64,000 nucleotides of DNA from Deltaproteobacteria bacterium (GCA_006226595.1 SBGP01000082.1:124001-188000), one strand, 5' to 3'. Shown: positions 15,118 through 23,567, numbered from the stretch's first letter. Made by a program: numbers and translations. The notes: generated by a model not told the origin, from the sequence alone.

Positions 15118-16500
15118 GTGCTCATCGAGGACGGCCACGTCGTAGCGTACACCTTGCGCATACAAGACCCCGCGGGCGAGGTCGTGTACGCGACCGATGC
15201 GCAGGCCCCGGACACCTGCCTCCACGGCAGGTCGCCCGTGATCGCCGCCGTGCAGCGGGCGCTCGCCGGACGCGCCGCGGGTGACCGGATCGCCGTCCGC
15301 GCCGAGCCCGAGCAGGCCTTCGGTCCACATCGTCCCGAGCTCGTGCGCGCCGTGCCGCGCTCCGAGTGGCCCGCCGAGGTCCCCGCGGTGCCGGGCCCGT
15401 TCGCGTTCGCCATCGCCCGACCCGATGCCGCACCCGCCGAGGTCCGCGGCGCCATCGTCGCGGTGGACGACGCGTACGTGCACATCGACCAGAACGCGTG
15501 GATGGCGGGTGTCGCGCTCGACCTCGAGCTCGAGGTGCTGAGCGTGCGCGAGGCGACGCCCGCCGAGCAACGCGCCGGTCAGGCCCTGGTCTTTCCGTGG
15601 GACCTGCTCGCCGAGCGGCCTGCAGACGGGCTCCTCGGGGAACGACTCGCCAAGGTCGCCGGCGACAGCATGACCCCGCCCTTTCCCTGGGGTCAGGTCC
15701 TGTTCGCGCATCTGCTACCCCGCCTCGCGCACCTCGAAGGCGACGTCGCCGAGCTCGGGGTGGGCCTCGGCGGCATGAGCATGTTCCTCGCGCTCCACCT
15801 TCCCGAGCGTACGGTCTACGCACTCGACACCTACGAGGGCCTGCCGCCCGCCGCACCCGACCAGGACAATCCGTACTTCACCGAGGGCCTGTACGGCGGC
15901 GATGACCTGCTCGCGCGCCTGCACGCGCGCCTCGATGCACTCGGCCTCCACAACGTCCGCCCGGTGAAGGGCCGCTTCGCGGACACCGTCGACCAGCTGC
16001 CGCCGCGCCTGTGCTTCGCGCACCTCGACTCCGACCTCTACGCCTCGGTCCTCGACTCGCTGGAGGCCACCTGGGACCGTCTCGAAGACGGCGGCATCCT
16101 CGGCATCGACGACTTCTTCCACCCGAGTCAGGGCGCCGCCCGGGCGCTGGCGACCTTCTGCAACCGGCGCGGGCTGAACCCGGTCGTGCACGTGGTGTTC
16201 CCCTACTCCGTGTTCCTCGTGAAGGGCGGGCCGCAAGCCCCACGCGGCAGCCGCTGCCACGACGGCTTCGCGTACAGCTTCAACTGGCTGCGCACCGAGC
16301 CCCGCCTGCGCGCCGCCGTGACCGCCTCGGTCGCGCGCGCCTGGCCCGGCACCGCTCCCCACCGCGACGCATGCACGCTGCTGGCTGTGCTCGATGCGCC
16401 CCACGACAGGCCCGAGGACATCTACGACTACTGGCGCGCGATGAGCGGGTTCTGGCAGCAGATCGCGGCGGGCTTCTTCCATCCGGACCGCATCGGGTAG
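15118..16500 (+). CDS. SlyD-type FKBP prolyl isomerase fused to a TylF-type O-methyltransferase
   Basis: GTG 15118 follows GGAGGGCAG. An ATG at 15091 is in frame but would overlap the divergent gene. Residues about 1-155 follow SlyD: GHVVAYTLRIQDPAGEVV, LHGRSPVIAAVQRALAG, AEPEQAFGPHRPELVRAVPR, and a chaperone-loop-like insert ending VHIDQNAWMAGVALDLELEV. Residues about 190-400 are a macrocin/TylF O-methyltransferase: DVAELGVGLGGMSMFLAL (SAM site), VYALDTYEGLPPA, LCFAHLDSDLYASVLDSLEA and GGILGIDDFFH (metal-binding Asp pair). Such enzymes methylate sugar hydroxyls. The total length, 460 residues, fits one continuous fusion. I know of no described SlyD-TylF protein. Confidence 0.85.
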   Translation: MLIEDGHVVAYTLRIQDPAGEVVYATDAQAPDTCLHGRSPVIAAVQRALAGRAAGDRIAVRAEPEQAFGPHRPELVRAVPRSEWPAEVPAVPGPFAFAIARPDAAPAEVRGAIVAVDDAYVHIDQNAWMAGVALDLELEVLSVREATPAEQRAGQALVFPWDLLAERPADGLLGERLAKVAGDSMTPPFPWGQVLFAHLLPRLAHLEGDVAELGVGLGGMSMFLALHLPERTVYALDTYEGLPPAAPDQDNPYFTEGLYGGDDLLARLHARLDALGLHNVRPVKGRFADTVDQLPPRLCFAHLDSDLYASVLDSLEATWDRLEDGGILGIDDFFHPSQGAARALATFCNRRGLNPVVHVVFPYSVFLVKGGPQAPRGSRCHDGFAYSFNWLRTEPRLRAAVTASVARAWPGTAPHRDACTLLAVLDAPHDRPEDIYDYWRAMSGFWQQIAAGFFHPDRIG

Positions 16501-16590
16501 GCGACGCCCGACACCGCCGATCTCCCCGCTTGATCCGCCCTGCCCATCTGGGTACCGTCTCCGTCGACCTGGCGTCGATCTGGAGGGCAG

Positions 16591-17310
16591 GTGAGCGTGT
16601 GGAAGTCCGTGGGACGGCTGTTTGTGATTCCCGACGAGGAGGGCCAGGGCGGCGCGCCATCCGGCGATGTCGACCTCGACAAGCTGCTCGCCGAGACCCG
16701 CGCCATGGCCGGGGACATTCCGGATGACCTGCCGGAAGCGAGCGAGGCGCCGCCCGCCGCTCCGCCGATGCCTCCACCGCCGACCGTCGTCCCCGAGGTC
16801 GACGAAGGCGCGCCGCTCGCGGACCTGTACAGCGAGGCTGGCGTTCCCGCGTCACCGTACACGGCCGAGAAGTTGCTCAAGGTGATGGACGGCCTCGCCG
16901 CCCTCGCCCCCAACGTGCGCCACGCGGCGATCGCCGCCATGGATGCCGCCGAGGACAGCTGGACCATCGAGGACGCGGTGCTCGACGCACAACGCAAGTC
17001 CGACGTCCTCAAGTCCGAGGCCAAGCGCCTGACCGAGGTCGAGCGCGCCGCCGAGGCCAGTGCCGCCGCGAAGACCGCGGACGCCGAGAAGCACCTGTCC
17101 GAGGCCACCGAGACCATCCGCCAGCAGATCGCCGAGATGGAGCAGCTGCTCCAGGCCGAGGCCGCGTCCGTCGCGAGCCTCAAGGCCGACATCGCCGCCG
17201 AGCTGGAGAACACGCGCCAGGCCTGCCGCCGACGCGCTCAGACCCTTCGCAGCGAGCTGGACCGCCTCTCCATCGTGGTTACCTCGTTCGCCTCTACTTC
17301 CCAGGACTGA
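16591..17310 (+). CDS. Coiled-coil protein, first gene of the ABC-OmpA operon
   Basis: GTG 16591 follows GGAGGGCAG. The 239-residue product has an acidic N-terminus, a Pro-rich linker (about residues 50-70), a small helical segment PYTAEKLLKVMDGLAALAPNVRHAAIAAM, and a long coiled coil from about 125 to 235 rich in Ala, Glu, Lys and Gln. There is no signal peptide or membrane segment, so it is probably cytoplasmic. It sits 5 bp before the solute-binding/OmpA gene and leads a tightly coupled six-gene operon. No enzymatic motif is seen; a scaffold or stress-envelope role is possible. Confidence 0.72.
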   Translation: MSVWKSVGRLFVIPDEEGQGGAPSGDVDLDKLLAETRAMAGDIPDDLPEASEAPPAAPPMPPPPTVVPEVDEGAPLADLYSEAGVPASPYTAEKLLKVMDGLAALAPNVRHAAIAAMDAAEDSWTIEDAVLDAQRKSDVLKSEAKRLTEVERAAEASAAAKTADAEKHLSEATETIRQQIAEMEQLLQAEAASVASLKADIAAELENTRQACRRRAQTLRSELDRLSIVVTSFASTSQD

Positions 17311-17315
17311 CCCCC

Positions 17316-18971
17316 ATGGCCAAGCTCACCACCCTGTCCAAGGTCCTCATCGGCGTCGCGGTGATCTCCGTCGCCTGCGCCGGTTCCTACGGCCTCGCGC
17401 GCATCGGCGGCCTGCTCGACGGCGACGGCGGCGTCGCGACCCCCGGCAAGCCCGGCGGTGGACTCGCCGGACTCGTCGGCGGCGGCGCCACGGGCCCCCT
17501 CGGCTCGCCTGGCAACCCGCTCAAGGTCAGCATCGTCTCGTTCCACGGCTATGCGCCCGCCCTCGTGGCCAACGGCAACAGCCTGACCACGACCCAGGGC
17601 TCCATCTACGAGAAGGAGGGCCTGAACGTCGAGTTCGTCATCCAGGACGACATCCCGACCCTGCCCACCATCTTCGAGTCCGGCGCCGCCCACTGCGCGT
17701 GGCGTACCAGCGACTTCTGGGCCCAGGAGCATCCCTCGCTCCGCGGCAACGGCCTCGATGCCAAGGCCGTGATGGTCGTCGACAACACCCGCGGCGGTGA
17801 CGCCATCATCGCCAAGGACCCGAGCATCCAGTCCGTCGAGGACCTGCCGGGTCACAGCGTCGCGCTGCTCCAGTTCACGCCCTCCGACGGCCTGTTCATC
17901 GACGCCGTCGCGAACTCGTCCCTCTCGGGTCGCAAGAAGCAGCAGATCGAGACCGTGTACATCAACCCGGACGAGGGCACCGCCGGCGTGCGCGCCGCGT
18001 TCGAGAGCGGCCAGGCCGATGCCGCCGTGCTCTGGGACCCGGACCTCTCCCTGGCCCTGCGCGCCCCGGGCGCTCACGTCGTGTACTCGACGGCGACCGC
18101 GACCAACCTCATCTACGACGTCATGGTCTGCGACACGAAGTACCTCAACGATCCGCAGCACGAGGACGTGTTCCAGGACTTCGTCACCGGCTGGATGAAG
18201 GGCGTCGAGGCCGCCGAGGCCAACCCCGACCAGGCCGTCGAAGCGCTCAAGAACACCGAGGAGTTCTTCGCGCTGCTCGCCAAGGACGAGGGCGACGACT
18301 TCGTGAAGGGCCTGTTCAAGAACGTGAAGTGGACGGGCCTCGAGGAGAACGCCCGCATCCTCGGTCGCGCTGGCGGCATGAACCACTTCGAGCGCGTGTA
18401 CCGCGAGTTCGACCGCATCTACCGGGCCGCCGGCTACATCGCCGACCCGAACGCGCCGGTCATCAACCCGTCCGATGCCTTCGACTACCGCTTCATCGAC
18501 AAGCTGCTCGCTGACGACGCCGCCGCCAAGGAAGCCGCGGCCAAGCCCGAGTTCACGTTCACCGAGGCCGAGCGCGACAAGGTCGCCGGCAAGAAGGCCG
18601 ACGTGACCAAGGCCGTCGAGGTCAACTTCTCCAGCGGCTCCGCGGAGCTCAGCAAGCGCGCGATGCAGACCATCGACAACGAGATGATCCCGCTCATCGA
18701 CAGCATGGGCAACGCGTACTTCGAGGTCAGCGGCAACACCGACTCGACCGGCTCGAACGCCGCGAACAAGGCCCTGTCGCTGAAGCGCGCCAAGGCGGTC
18801 ACCGACTACCTCACCCAGCAGTGGGAGGTCGATGCGGCCCGCCTCATCGTCGTCGGCAACGGCGAGGAGAGCCCGATCTGCGACGAGTCGAAGCCCGAGA
18901 GCGAAGGCGTCGACCTCGAGGGCTGCCGCGCGATGAACCGCACCACCCGCGTCGCGGTCCTCGCGCGCTGA
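17316..18971 (+). CDS. ABC solute-binding protein fused to OmpA domain
   Basis: The 551-residue product has an N-terminal hydrophobic signal or anchor (about residues 9-28). A type II periplasmic binding domain of the nitrate/taurine/thiamine-precursor kind follows (about 65-400: SIYEKEGLNVEFVIQDD, GGDAIIAKDPSIQSVEDLPG, VALLQFTPSDGLFIDAV). The C-terminal OmpA/MotB domain (about 430-551) has VNFSSGSAELS, NTDSTGSNAANKALSLKRAK and NRTTRVAV, which carry the peptidoglycan-contacting Asp and Arg. So the receptor for the importer encoded downstream should be tethered to the cell wall. The permease gene starts inside its stop codon (TGATG). Confidence 0.88.
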   Translation: MAKLTTLSKVLIGVAVISVACAGSYGLARIGGLLDGDGGVATPGKPGGGLAGLVGGGATGPLGSPGNPLKVSIVSFHGYAPALVANGNSLTTTQGSIYEKEGLNVEFVIQDDIPTLPTIFESGAAHCAWRTSDFWAQEHPSLRGNGLDAKAVMVVDNTRGGDAIIAKDPSIQSVEDLPGHSVALLQFTPSDGLFIDAVANSSLSGRKKQQIETVYINPDEGTAGVRAAFESGQADAAVLWDPDLSLALRAPGAHVVYSTATATNLIYDVMVCDTKYLNDPQHEDVFQDFVTGWMKGVEAAEANPDQAVEALKNTEEFFALLAKDEGDDFVKGLFKNVKWTGLEENARILGRAGGMNHFERVYREFDRIYRAAGYIADPNAPVINPSDAFDYRFIDKLLADDAAAKEAAAKPEFTFTEAERDKVAGKKADVTKAVEVNFSSGSAELSKRAMQTIDNEMIPLIDSMGNAYFEVSGNTDSTGSNAANKALSLKRAKAVTDYLTQQWEVDAARLIVVGNGEESPICDESKPESEGVDLEGCRAMNRTTRVAVLAR

Positions 18972-19762
18972 TGTTCAATCCGCACGAGGTCATCTCCACA
19001 CGGACGCGCCAGGCGCTCGGCGCCGTCGCCATCCTCGGCGTGCTCGCCGTGTGGAGTGCGCTCGCCGGTCTCGACATCGTCAGCCAGGCCAAGCTCCCCG
19101 CGCCGTGGGAAGTCGCGAGCGCGCTCGGGAACCTGGCGATGCCCAACGACAAGGGCGAGAGCCTGCTGTTCGCGGCCACCTGGGCCTCGCTGCAGCGCGT
19201 GGTGCTCGCCGGCGTGCTCGTGGTCGTCACCGGCGTGCCGCTCGGCGTGCTCATGGGCGCCAGCCCGCGCATCAACGCCCTGCTCTCGCCGCTCGTCGAC
19301 CCGTTTCGCAGCGCGCCCATCGTCGCCGTCCTCCCCATCCTCGTGATGTGGCTGGGCATCGGCGAGCTGATGAAGACGACGTTCCTGTGGGCTGGCGCCG
19401 TCGTGTTCCTCGTGCCCATGGTCCGCGACGCCATCCAGGCGGTGCCGCGCACCTACTACGTGAAGGCCAAGGACCTCGGGGCGAGCGACTTCGAGGCCAT
19501 CTGGCACTCGGTGTTCCCGATGGCCAAGCCGCGCATCGCCGACGCGATGATCACCGCGGTCAGCGTCGAGTGGACCTACATCACCGTCGCCGAGTACGTG
19601 AACGCCAAGGTCGGCCTCGGGCAGCTCATCCAGAACGCCCGGCGCTTCTCGGCGATGGACCAGGTGTTTGCCGGCATCTTCGTGATCATCGTGCTCGCGC
19701 TGATCACCTACCAGAGCATGGTCGCCATCAAGCGCTGGCGCTACCCGTGGGAGACCGAGTGA
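18971..19762 (+). CDS. ABC transporter permease, NitT/TauT type
   Basis: The 263-residue membrane protein has about six hydrophobic segments. The permease EAA loop is YYVKAKDLGASDFEAIWHSVFPMAKPRI (about residues 158-185), where it docks on the ATPase. The BPD_transp_1 region resembles SsuC/TauC/NrtB permeases. It starts in the stop of the solute-binding/OmpA gene and overlaps the ATPase gene by 4 bp, so all three transporter parts are co-translated. The substrate is unknown; small oxyanions or organosulfur compounds are typical of relatives. Confidence 0.9.
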   Translation: MFNPHEVISTRTRQALGAVAILGVLAVWSALAGLDIVSQAKLPAPWEVASALGNLAMPNDKGESLLFAATWASLQRVVLAGVLVVVTGVPLGVLMGASPRINALLSPLVDPFRSAPIVAVLPILVMWLGIGELMKTTFLWAGAVVFLVPMVRDAIQAVPRTYYVKAKDLGASDFEAIWHSVFPMAKPRIADAMITAVSVEWTYITVAEYVNAKVGLGQLIQNARRFSAMDQVFAGIFVIIVLALITYQSMVAIKRWRYPWETE

Positions 19763-20586
19763 GCGTCCGCGTCGAGCTCAAGGACATCGTCCAGGAGTAC
19801 CCCTCCGCCGACGGCGAGGGCATCGTCCGGGTCGTCGACGGGGTCAACCTCGTCTACGACAAGCCGGGCATCCACATGCTGCTCGGCCCGTCCGGCTGCG
19901 GAAAGTCCACCGTGCTCAAGCTCATGGGCGGCGTGCGCCCGGACGGCGTGGTGTCGCCGAGCTCGGGCGAGGTGCTCATCGACGGCAAGCCGTGCGACGG
20001 ACCGCATGACGACGCGGTGATGGTGTTCCAGCAGTACGCCAACTTCCCGCACCTCTCCGCCTACGACAACGTCGCCTTCCCGTTCAAGCTCAAGCTGTGG
20101 AAGAACCGCGTGCCGGCTGGCGAGCGCGATGCGCGCATCAAGGAGGTGCTCACCGCCGTCGGACTTGGCGACAAGCTGCACCACCGCCCCTCACAGCTCT
20201 CCGGTGGCCAGAACCAGCGACTCGCGCTCGCCCAGGCCCTGGTCCTGCGCCCGCGCATCCTGCTCATGGACGAGCCTTTCGGCGCCCTCGACGCCCAGAC
20301 CCGGGCCGAGATGCAGGACCTGCTCGTCGACCTGTGGCGCGAGCAGCAGTGCCTGATCGTGTTCGTGACCCACGACATCACCGAGGCCTTGCTGCTCGGC
20401 GACCGGGTCACCATCCTCTCGACCAAGCCTGCCCGCGTGGCCCGCGAGTTCGACATCACCGAGCCCCGGCCGCGCAGCGACCTGTGGCTGCGAAGCACCG
20501 AAGCCAACCGCCTCGAGAGCGAGATCCTCGACCTGCTCAAGGAAGGCAACGTGCGCGGCGGCGGCCAGGTGCGAGTGACGATCTGA
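19759..20586 (+). CDS. ABC transporter ATP-binding protein
   Basis: GTG 19759 overlaps the permease stop (GTGA). The 275-residue ATPase has Walker A LLGPSGCGKST, a Q-loop VFQQYANFPHL, the ABC signature LSGGQNQRLALAQAL, Walker B ILLMDEPFGALDAQT and the switch His in VFVTHDITEAL. It is close to SsuB/TauB/NrtD ATPases. It energises uptake through the permease at 18971 with the OmpA-tethered binding protein. The next gene starts within its stop codon (TGATG). Confidence 0.95.
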   Translation: MSVRVELKDIVQEYPSADGEGIVRVVDGVNLVYDKPGIHMLLGPSGCGKSTVLKLMGGVRPDGVVSPSSGEVLIDGKPCDGPHDDAVMVFQQYANFPHLSAYDNVAFPFKLKLWKNRVPAGERDARIKEVLTAVGLGDKLHHRPSQLSGGQNQRLALAQALVLRPRILLMDEPFGALDAQTRAEMQDLLVDLWREQQCLIVFVTHDITEALLLGDRVTILSTKPARVAREFDITEPRPRSDLWLRSTEANRLESEILDLLKEGNVRGGGQVRVTI

Positions 20587-21479
20587 TGGGCGACGCCCGC
20601 AGCGAATGGGACCGCATCTCCGGGCTGTCGGACGAGCAGCAGGAGGCGGTGTCCTACCTCAGGGAGATGGTCACCCACGAGGTCAGCCAGGTCGGCTTCC
20701 TCGGGTCGGTCATCCTCGGGAGTGCGCTGTCGATTCCCTTCGGCTTCGCGGTCGCCGCGATTCCCCTGGTCGGCTTCGTCGGCGCGGGCACCGTCGCGGC
20801 CCTGTTCATTCCCGAGTCCCCGGTGTTCCGCCACCGCGTCGACCAGCGCAAGAAGCGCGAGCGCCGCACCGCCGTTCGCGAGGCCCTGATCGACAAGATC
20901 CAGGCCGCCGGCGAGAAGCTCCACGGGCGCCGCAAGGACGACCTCATGCGCTATGGCGAGGACCACGCCCGCATGATGGAGCGCGTGAAGGCGCTGAAGA
21001 AGATCGCCGCGAGCAGCCGCAGCCAGCTCTCGGACGTCGACGTCGATCGCCTCGACGAGGCCACCGTCGACTACCTGCGGCTCGTGTACTCGCGCCTGGT
21101 GCTCTGGGACCGGCTCGACGCCTCCCGCACCCACGAGGTCGAGGAGCAGCTGGAGACCATCGAGACCCAGCTCGAGAAGACGACCTACGCCTCGGACAAG
21201 AAGAGCCTCGAGCGCGCCAAGGCCGACCTCGAGCGCATCCTCGAGCGCCGCTCGCGCCTGCCCGCCCAGGATGCAGCGACCGCCGCGCAGCTCACCGCGA
21301 TGGCGGAGACCTTCGAGGACCTGTACCACCGTATCCAGACCGACCCGAACGCCGGCGTCTCCGACTACCTGTCCGAGGCCACCGAGCGACTCAACATCGA
21401 GGATGAGCTCCAGTACGCCGTCGAAGACGAGCTGGCCGAGCTCACCCGCAAGCGCCAGGCGCGGAGAGTGTCCCAATGA
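20586..21479 (+). CDS. Membrane-anchored helical protein of the ABC-OmpA operon
   Basis: The 297-residue product has one long hydrophobic hairpin (about residues 37-75, VGFLGSVILGSALSIPFGF then VAAIPLVGFVGAGTVAALFI). About 200 residues of charged helix with coiled-coil character follow (KKRERRTAVREALIDKIQAAG; TIETQLEKTTYASDKKSLERAKADLERIL). The helical part should face the cytoplasm. It is locked into the operon by overlaps on both sides. No family is recognised. It may link the importer or the coiled-coil protein at 16591 to the inner membrane (inference). Confidence 0.7.
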   Translation: MGDARSEWDRISGLSDEQQEAVSYLREMVTHEVSQVGFLGSVILGSALSIPFGFAVAAIPLVGFVGAGTVAALFIPESPVFRHRVDQRKKRERRTAVREALIDKIQAAGEKLHGRRKDDLMRYGEDHARMMERVKALKKIAASSRSQLSDVDVDRLDEATVDYLRLVYSRLVLWDRLDASRTHEVEEQLETIETQLEKTTYASDKKSLERAKADLERILERRSRLPAQDAATAAQLTAMAETFEDLYHRIQTDPNAGVSDYLSEATERLNIEDELQYAVEDELAELTRKRQARRVSQ

Positions 21480-22339
21480 CGACGATGACCACGGAGGAGA
21501 CCCGCGCCCTGCTTGGGAAGGAGCAGCTCGACGCCGCCTTCCCGATCGCCGAGGCGAACGCGCACGCCCGCGCCGCCATCGAACACGCGGCCCAGGCCGG
21601 AGGCGAGACGCTGCTCCGCTTCCTGATGCGCTACACCTCGTGGAATGGACTGTTCGGCGCCGGCGTGGCCACGCTCTCCGGCAAGGTCGGCCGAAGCCAG
21701 GGCCTGTTCCTCGACCCCGAAGAGACCGTGCCCTACGTCGCCGACCGCAGCGTGTACATCGCGAGCTTCTTGTTCGACGCCGCCCGCGACGAGTTCGACG
21801 ACAGCGCCACCGACCACCGCGACACCCACCGCTGCCTGGCCCAGGCCACGCTCAAGGGCGCCATCGACGTGCTCGGCATCGACGTGAGCAGCCCCGAGTG
21901 GGCCGAGATGCCTCTGTGGCTCGAGGCCGTGCGCGGCCGCGTCGCCACCGGCTACGGCGCCGCCAGCGCGGACAGCCGCGACGCGATGTTCCGAGCCATG
22001 GGCTACCACCTCGGCTCCGAAGTGCTCGCTGACGCCGAGTTCTCGATGATCGACCAGGCCCTGCGTCGCCATCAGCCCGACTTCGTGACCGCGCTCGAGA
22101 ACCGCACCGTGCGTATCGTGAAGAAGGACCACAACGCCTACTACTGGGTCGCCATCCACTCCGGGCACGGCGGCGGCGTCGAGGCCGACCACTTCAAGTG
22201 GGCGGTGCGCGGCGTGCGTGTCGCCCTGCGCTACACGCCCGAGAAGCGCCGCGAGCGCGCCCGCGAGGCCATCTACGACGGCTTCCGCGCATTCGGCGCC
22301 GACCACCACCTGTTCTTCCGCCACGTGAACGACGCCTAG
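21476..22339 (+). CDS. Hypothetical helical protein, possibly haem-oxygenase-like diiron fold
   Basis: ATG 21476 overlaps the previous stop (ATGA). The 287-residue protein is soluble, helical, and rich in His, Asp and Glu. The block FRAMGYHLGSEVLADAEFSMID (about 165-185), together with DHRDTHRC (about 117-124) and VAIHSGHGGGVEADHFKWA (about 221-239), recalls the spaced His/Glu/Asp ligands of haem-oxygenase-like diiron proteins. This is only a by-eye resemblance. It ends the six-gene operon. Its stop overlaps that of the convergent XRE regulator by 4 bp. An enzyme acting on the imported compound is an attractive guess. Confidence 0.65.
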   Translation: MTTMTTEETRALLGKEQLDAAFPIAEANAHARAAIEHAAQAGGETLLRFLMRYTSWNGLFGAGVATLSGKVGRSQGLFLDPEETVPYVADRSVYIASFLFDAARDEFDDSATDHRDTHRCLAQATLKGAIDVLGIDVSSPEWAEMPLWLEAVRGRVATGYGAASADSRDAMFRAMGYHLGSEVLADAEFSMIDQALRRHQPDFVTALENRTVRIVKKDHNAYYWVAIHSGHGGGVEADHFKWAVRGVRVALRYTPEKRRERAREAIYDGFRAFGADHHLFFRHVNDA

Positions 22340-23130
22340 ACGTCGAGCGCGGGCACCACGACCTGGCGGACGAACGCCTCGGTCTCCGGGGTCGCTGGGA
22401 AGTAGCTCTCGATGCGCAGCTCCGAGAGCGTGACGTCCACTGGCGTCCCGAGCGTGGTCACGGTCGTGAACATCGACAGCTCCTGGCCCATCACCCGCAG
22501 GTTCATCGGCACGACAAGCGCACTCGCCTCCTCCGGGTCGTCGCGACGCCACGACGCCGGCACGCCCGGGACCGCGAGCAGCTCCTCGAAGAGCGCGAAC
22601 AGCGCCTCGTCCTGGGTGATGATCGCCTCGCGATGCAGCCGCTGCAGGGTGTCGCGGGCCAGCTCCTCCCAGTTCGTGATCACCTCGCGCAGGCCCTTGC
22701 CCGTGAACAGAAGGCGCAGCAGGTTGTCGCCGGGCAGCACGGGCGAGCCGAGCATCACGCCGAGCAGCTCGAAGGCGCGATTGACCTGAATCACGTGCCA
22801 GGTGCGGTCGAGCACCACCGCGCCGTAGGGCTCGGCCTGCTTGAGCAGGAAGTCCAGAGCGAGCCGCACCGAGGCCATCTCCGGCGCGTCGAGGTCGTGC
22901 TGGCGGTAGGCGGGCGCAAAGCCTGCCGCCATGAGCAGCGTGTTCCGGGCGCGCAGCGGCATGTCCATCGCCGAGCCCAGCACGAGCACCATCTCCTGGC
23001 TCGGCCGCGCCTTGCCCGTCTCCAGGCAGGACAGATGGCGGGTCGAGACCTCCGCCGCCTCGGCGAGGTCCTGCTGGGTCATGCGGCGCTTGCGGCGCCA
23101 GCCGCGGATCAGGCCTCCGACGTCGGGCAT
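22336..23130 (-). CDS. XRE-family regulator with MmyB ligand-binding domain
   Basis: The 264-residue product starts with an XRE helix-turn-helix (about residues 7-65: RRKRRMTQQDLAEAAEVSTRHLSCLETGKARPS region). A MmyB-like PAS-type ligand-binding domain follows (about 100-264: PYGAVVLDRTWHVIQVNRAF, LPGDNLLRLLF, WEELARDTLQRLHREAI). Relatives bind fatty acid-like ligands and control an adjacent divergent gene. Here the divergent neighbour is the DUF2834 protein at 23241. The 111-bp gap between them holds two palindromes (23174-23204) that should be its operators. Confidence 0.9.
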   Translation of the reverse strand: MPDVGGLIRGWRRKRRMTQQDLAEAAEVSTRHLSCLETGKARPSQEMVLVLGSAMDMPLRARNTLLMAAGFAPAYRQHDLDAPEMASVRLALDFLLKQAEPYGAVVLDRTWHVIQVNRAFELLGVMLGSPVLPGDNLLRLLFTGKGLREVITNWEELARDTLQRLHREAIITQDEALFALFEELLAVPGVPASWRRDDPEEASALVVPMNLRVMGQELSMFTTVTTLGTPVDVTLSELRIESYFPATPETEAFVRQVVVPALDV

Positions 23131-23173
23131 GGAACCTCCTGTCCGCAGTATGCCTGCCGGGGGTCGCGCGGAA

Positions 23174-23204
23174 CATGACCTCGGAGGTCATGGAGGTCAT
23201 GACC
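23174..23204. promoter_or_regulatory. Double palindromic operator between XRE regulator and DUF2834 gene
   Basis: Positions 23174-23192 form a perfect 9-bp inverted repeat with a one-base centre (CATGACCTC / GAGGTCATG). It is followed by GGTCATGACC at 23195-23204, a 10-bp palindrome that reuses the GAGGTCATG half. Three GGTCAT half-sites are thus packed in 31 bp in the divergent promoter region. This is a strong candidate binding site for the MmyB-type regulator. Confidence 0.65.
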
Positions 23205-23240
23205 CCAGCAGAGGAAGGAGAGGACAGACAAGGAGTCCTC

Positions 23241-23567
23241 ATGAACCGCACCACGCTCTCTGCCGTCCTCCTCGCCGCGCTCACCGCGATGTCCACCGTC
23301 GCGATGGTCCAGCACGGCTACCTCGCGATCTTCGAGGCCGCGTTCACCAGCAGCTCCGCCATGCAGCTCGGACTCGACCTGGTGTGCGCGCTGAGTCTCG
23401 TCGGCCTGTGGATGGTCGAGGACGCCCGCGAGAAGGGCCTCAGCGTCTGGCCATGGCTGGTCGCCATCCCCTTCCTCGGCTCGCTCGCGCCCCTCGCCTA
23501 CGTGGTGTACGCGCACTTCGCGGCGCCGCACGGTGCCTCGGCGCGGACGAGCTCGTCCCCGGCGTGA
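23241..23567 (+). CDS. DUF2834-family small membrane protein
   Basis: ATG 23241 follows AAGGAGTCCTC. The 108-residue product has about three hydrophobic segments (residues 6-28, 42-60 and 70-90). The pattern is typical of DUF2834: a small N-terminal loop GYLAIFEAAF, an Asp in LGLDLVCALSLVGLWM, and a last helix WLVAIPFLGSLAPLAYVVYAHF. Function is unknown. It is probably controlled by the divergent XRE/MmyB regulator through the operator at 23174-23204. Confidence 0.75.
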   Translation: MNRTTLSAVLLAALTAMSTVAMVQHGYLAIFEAAFTSSSAMQLGLDLVCALSLVGLWMVEDAREKGLSVWPWLVAIPFLGSLAPLAYVVYAHFAAPHGASARTSSSPA

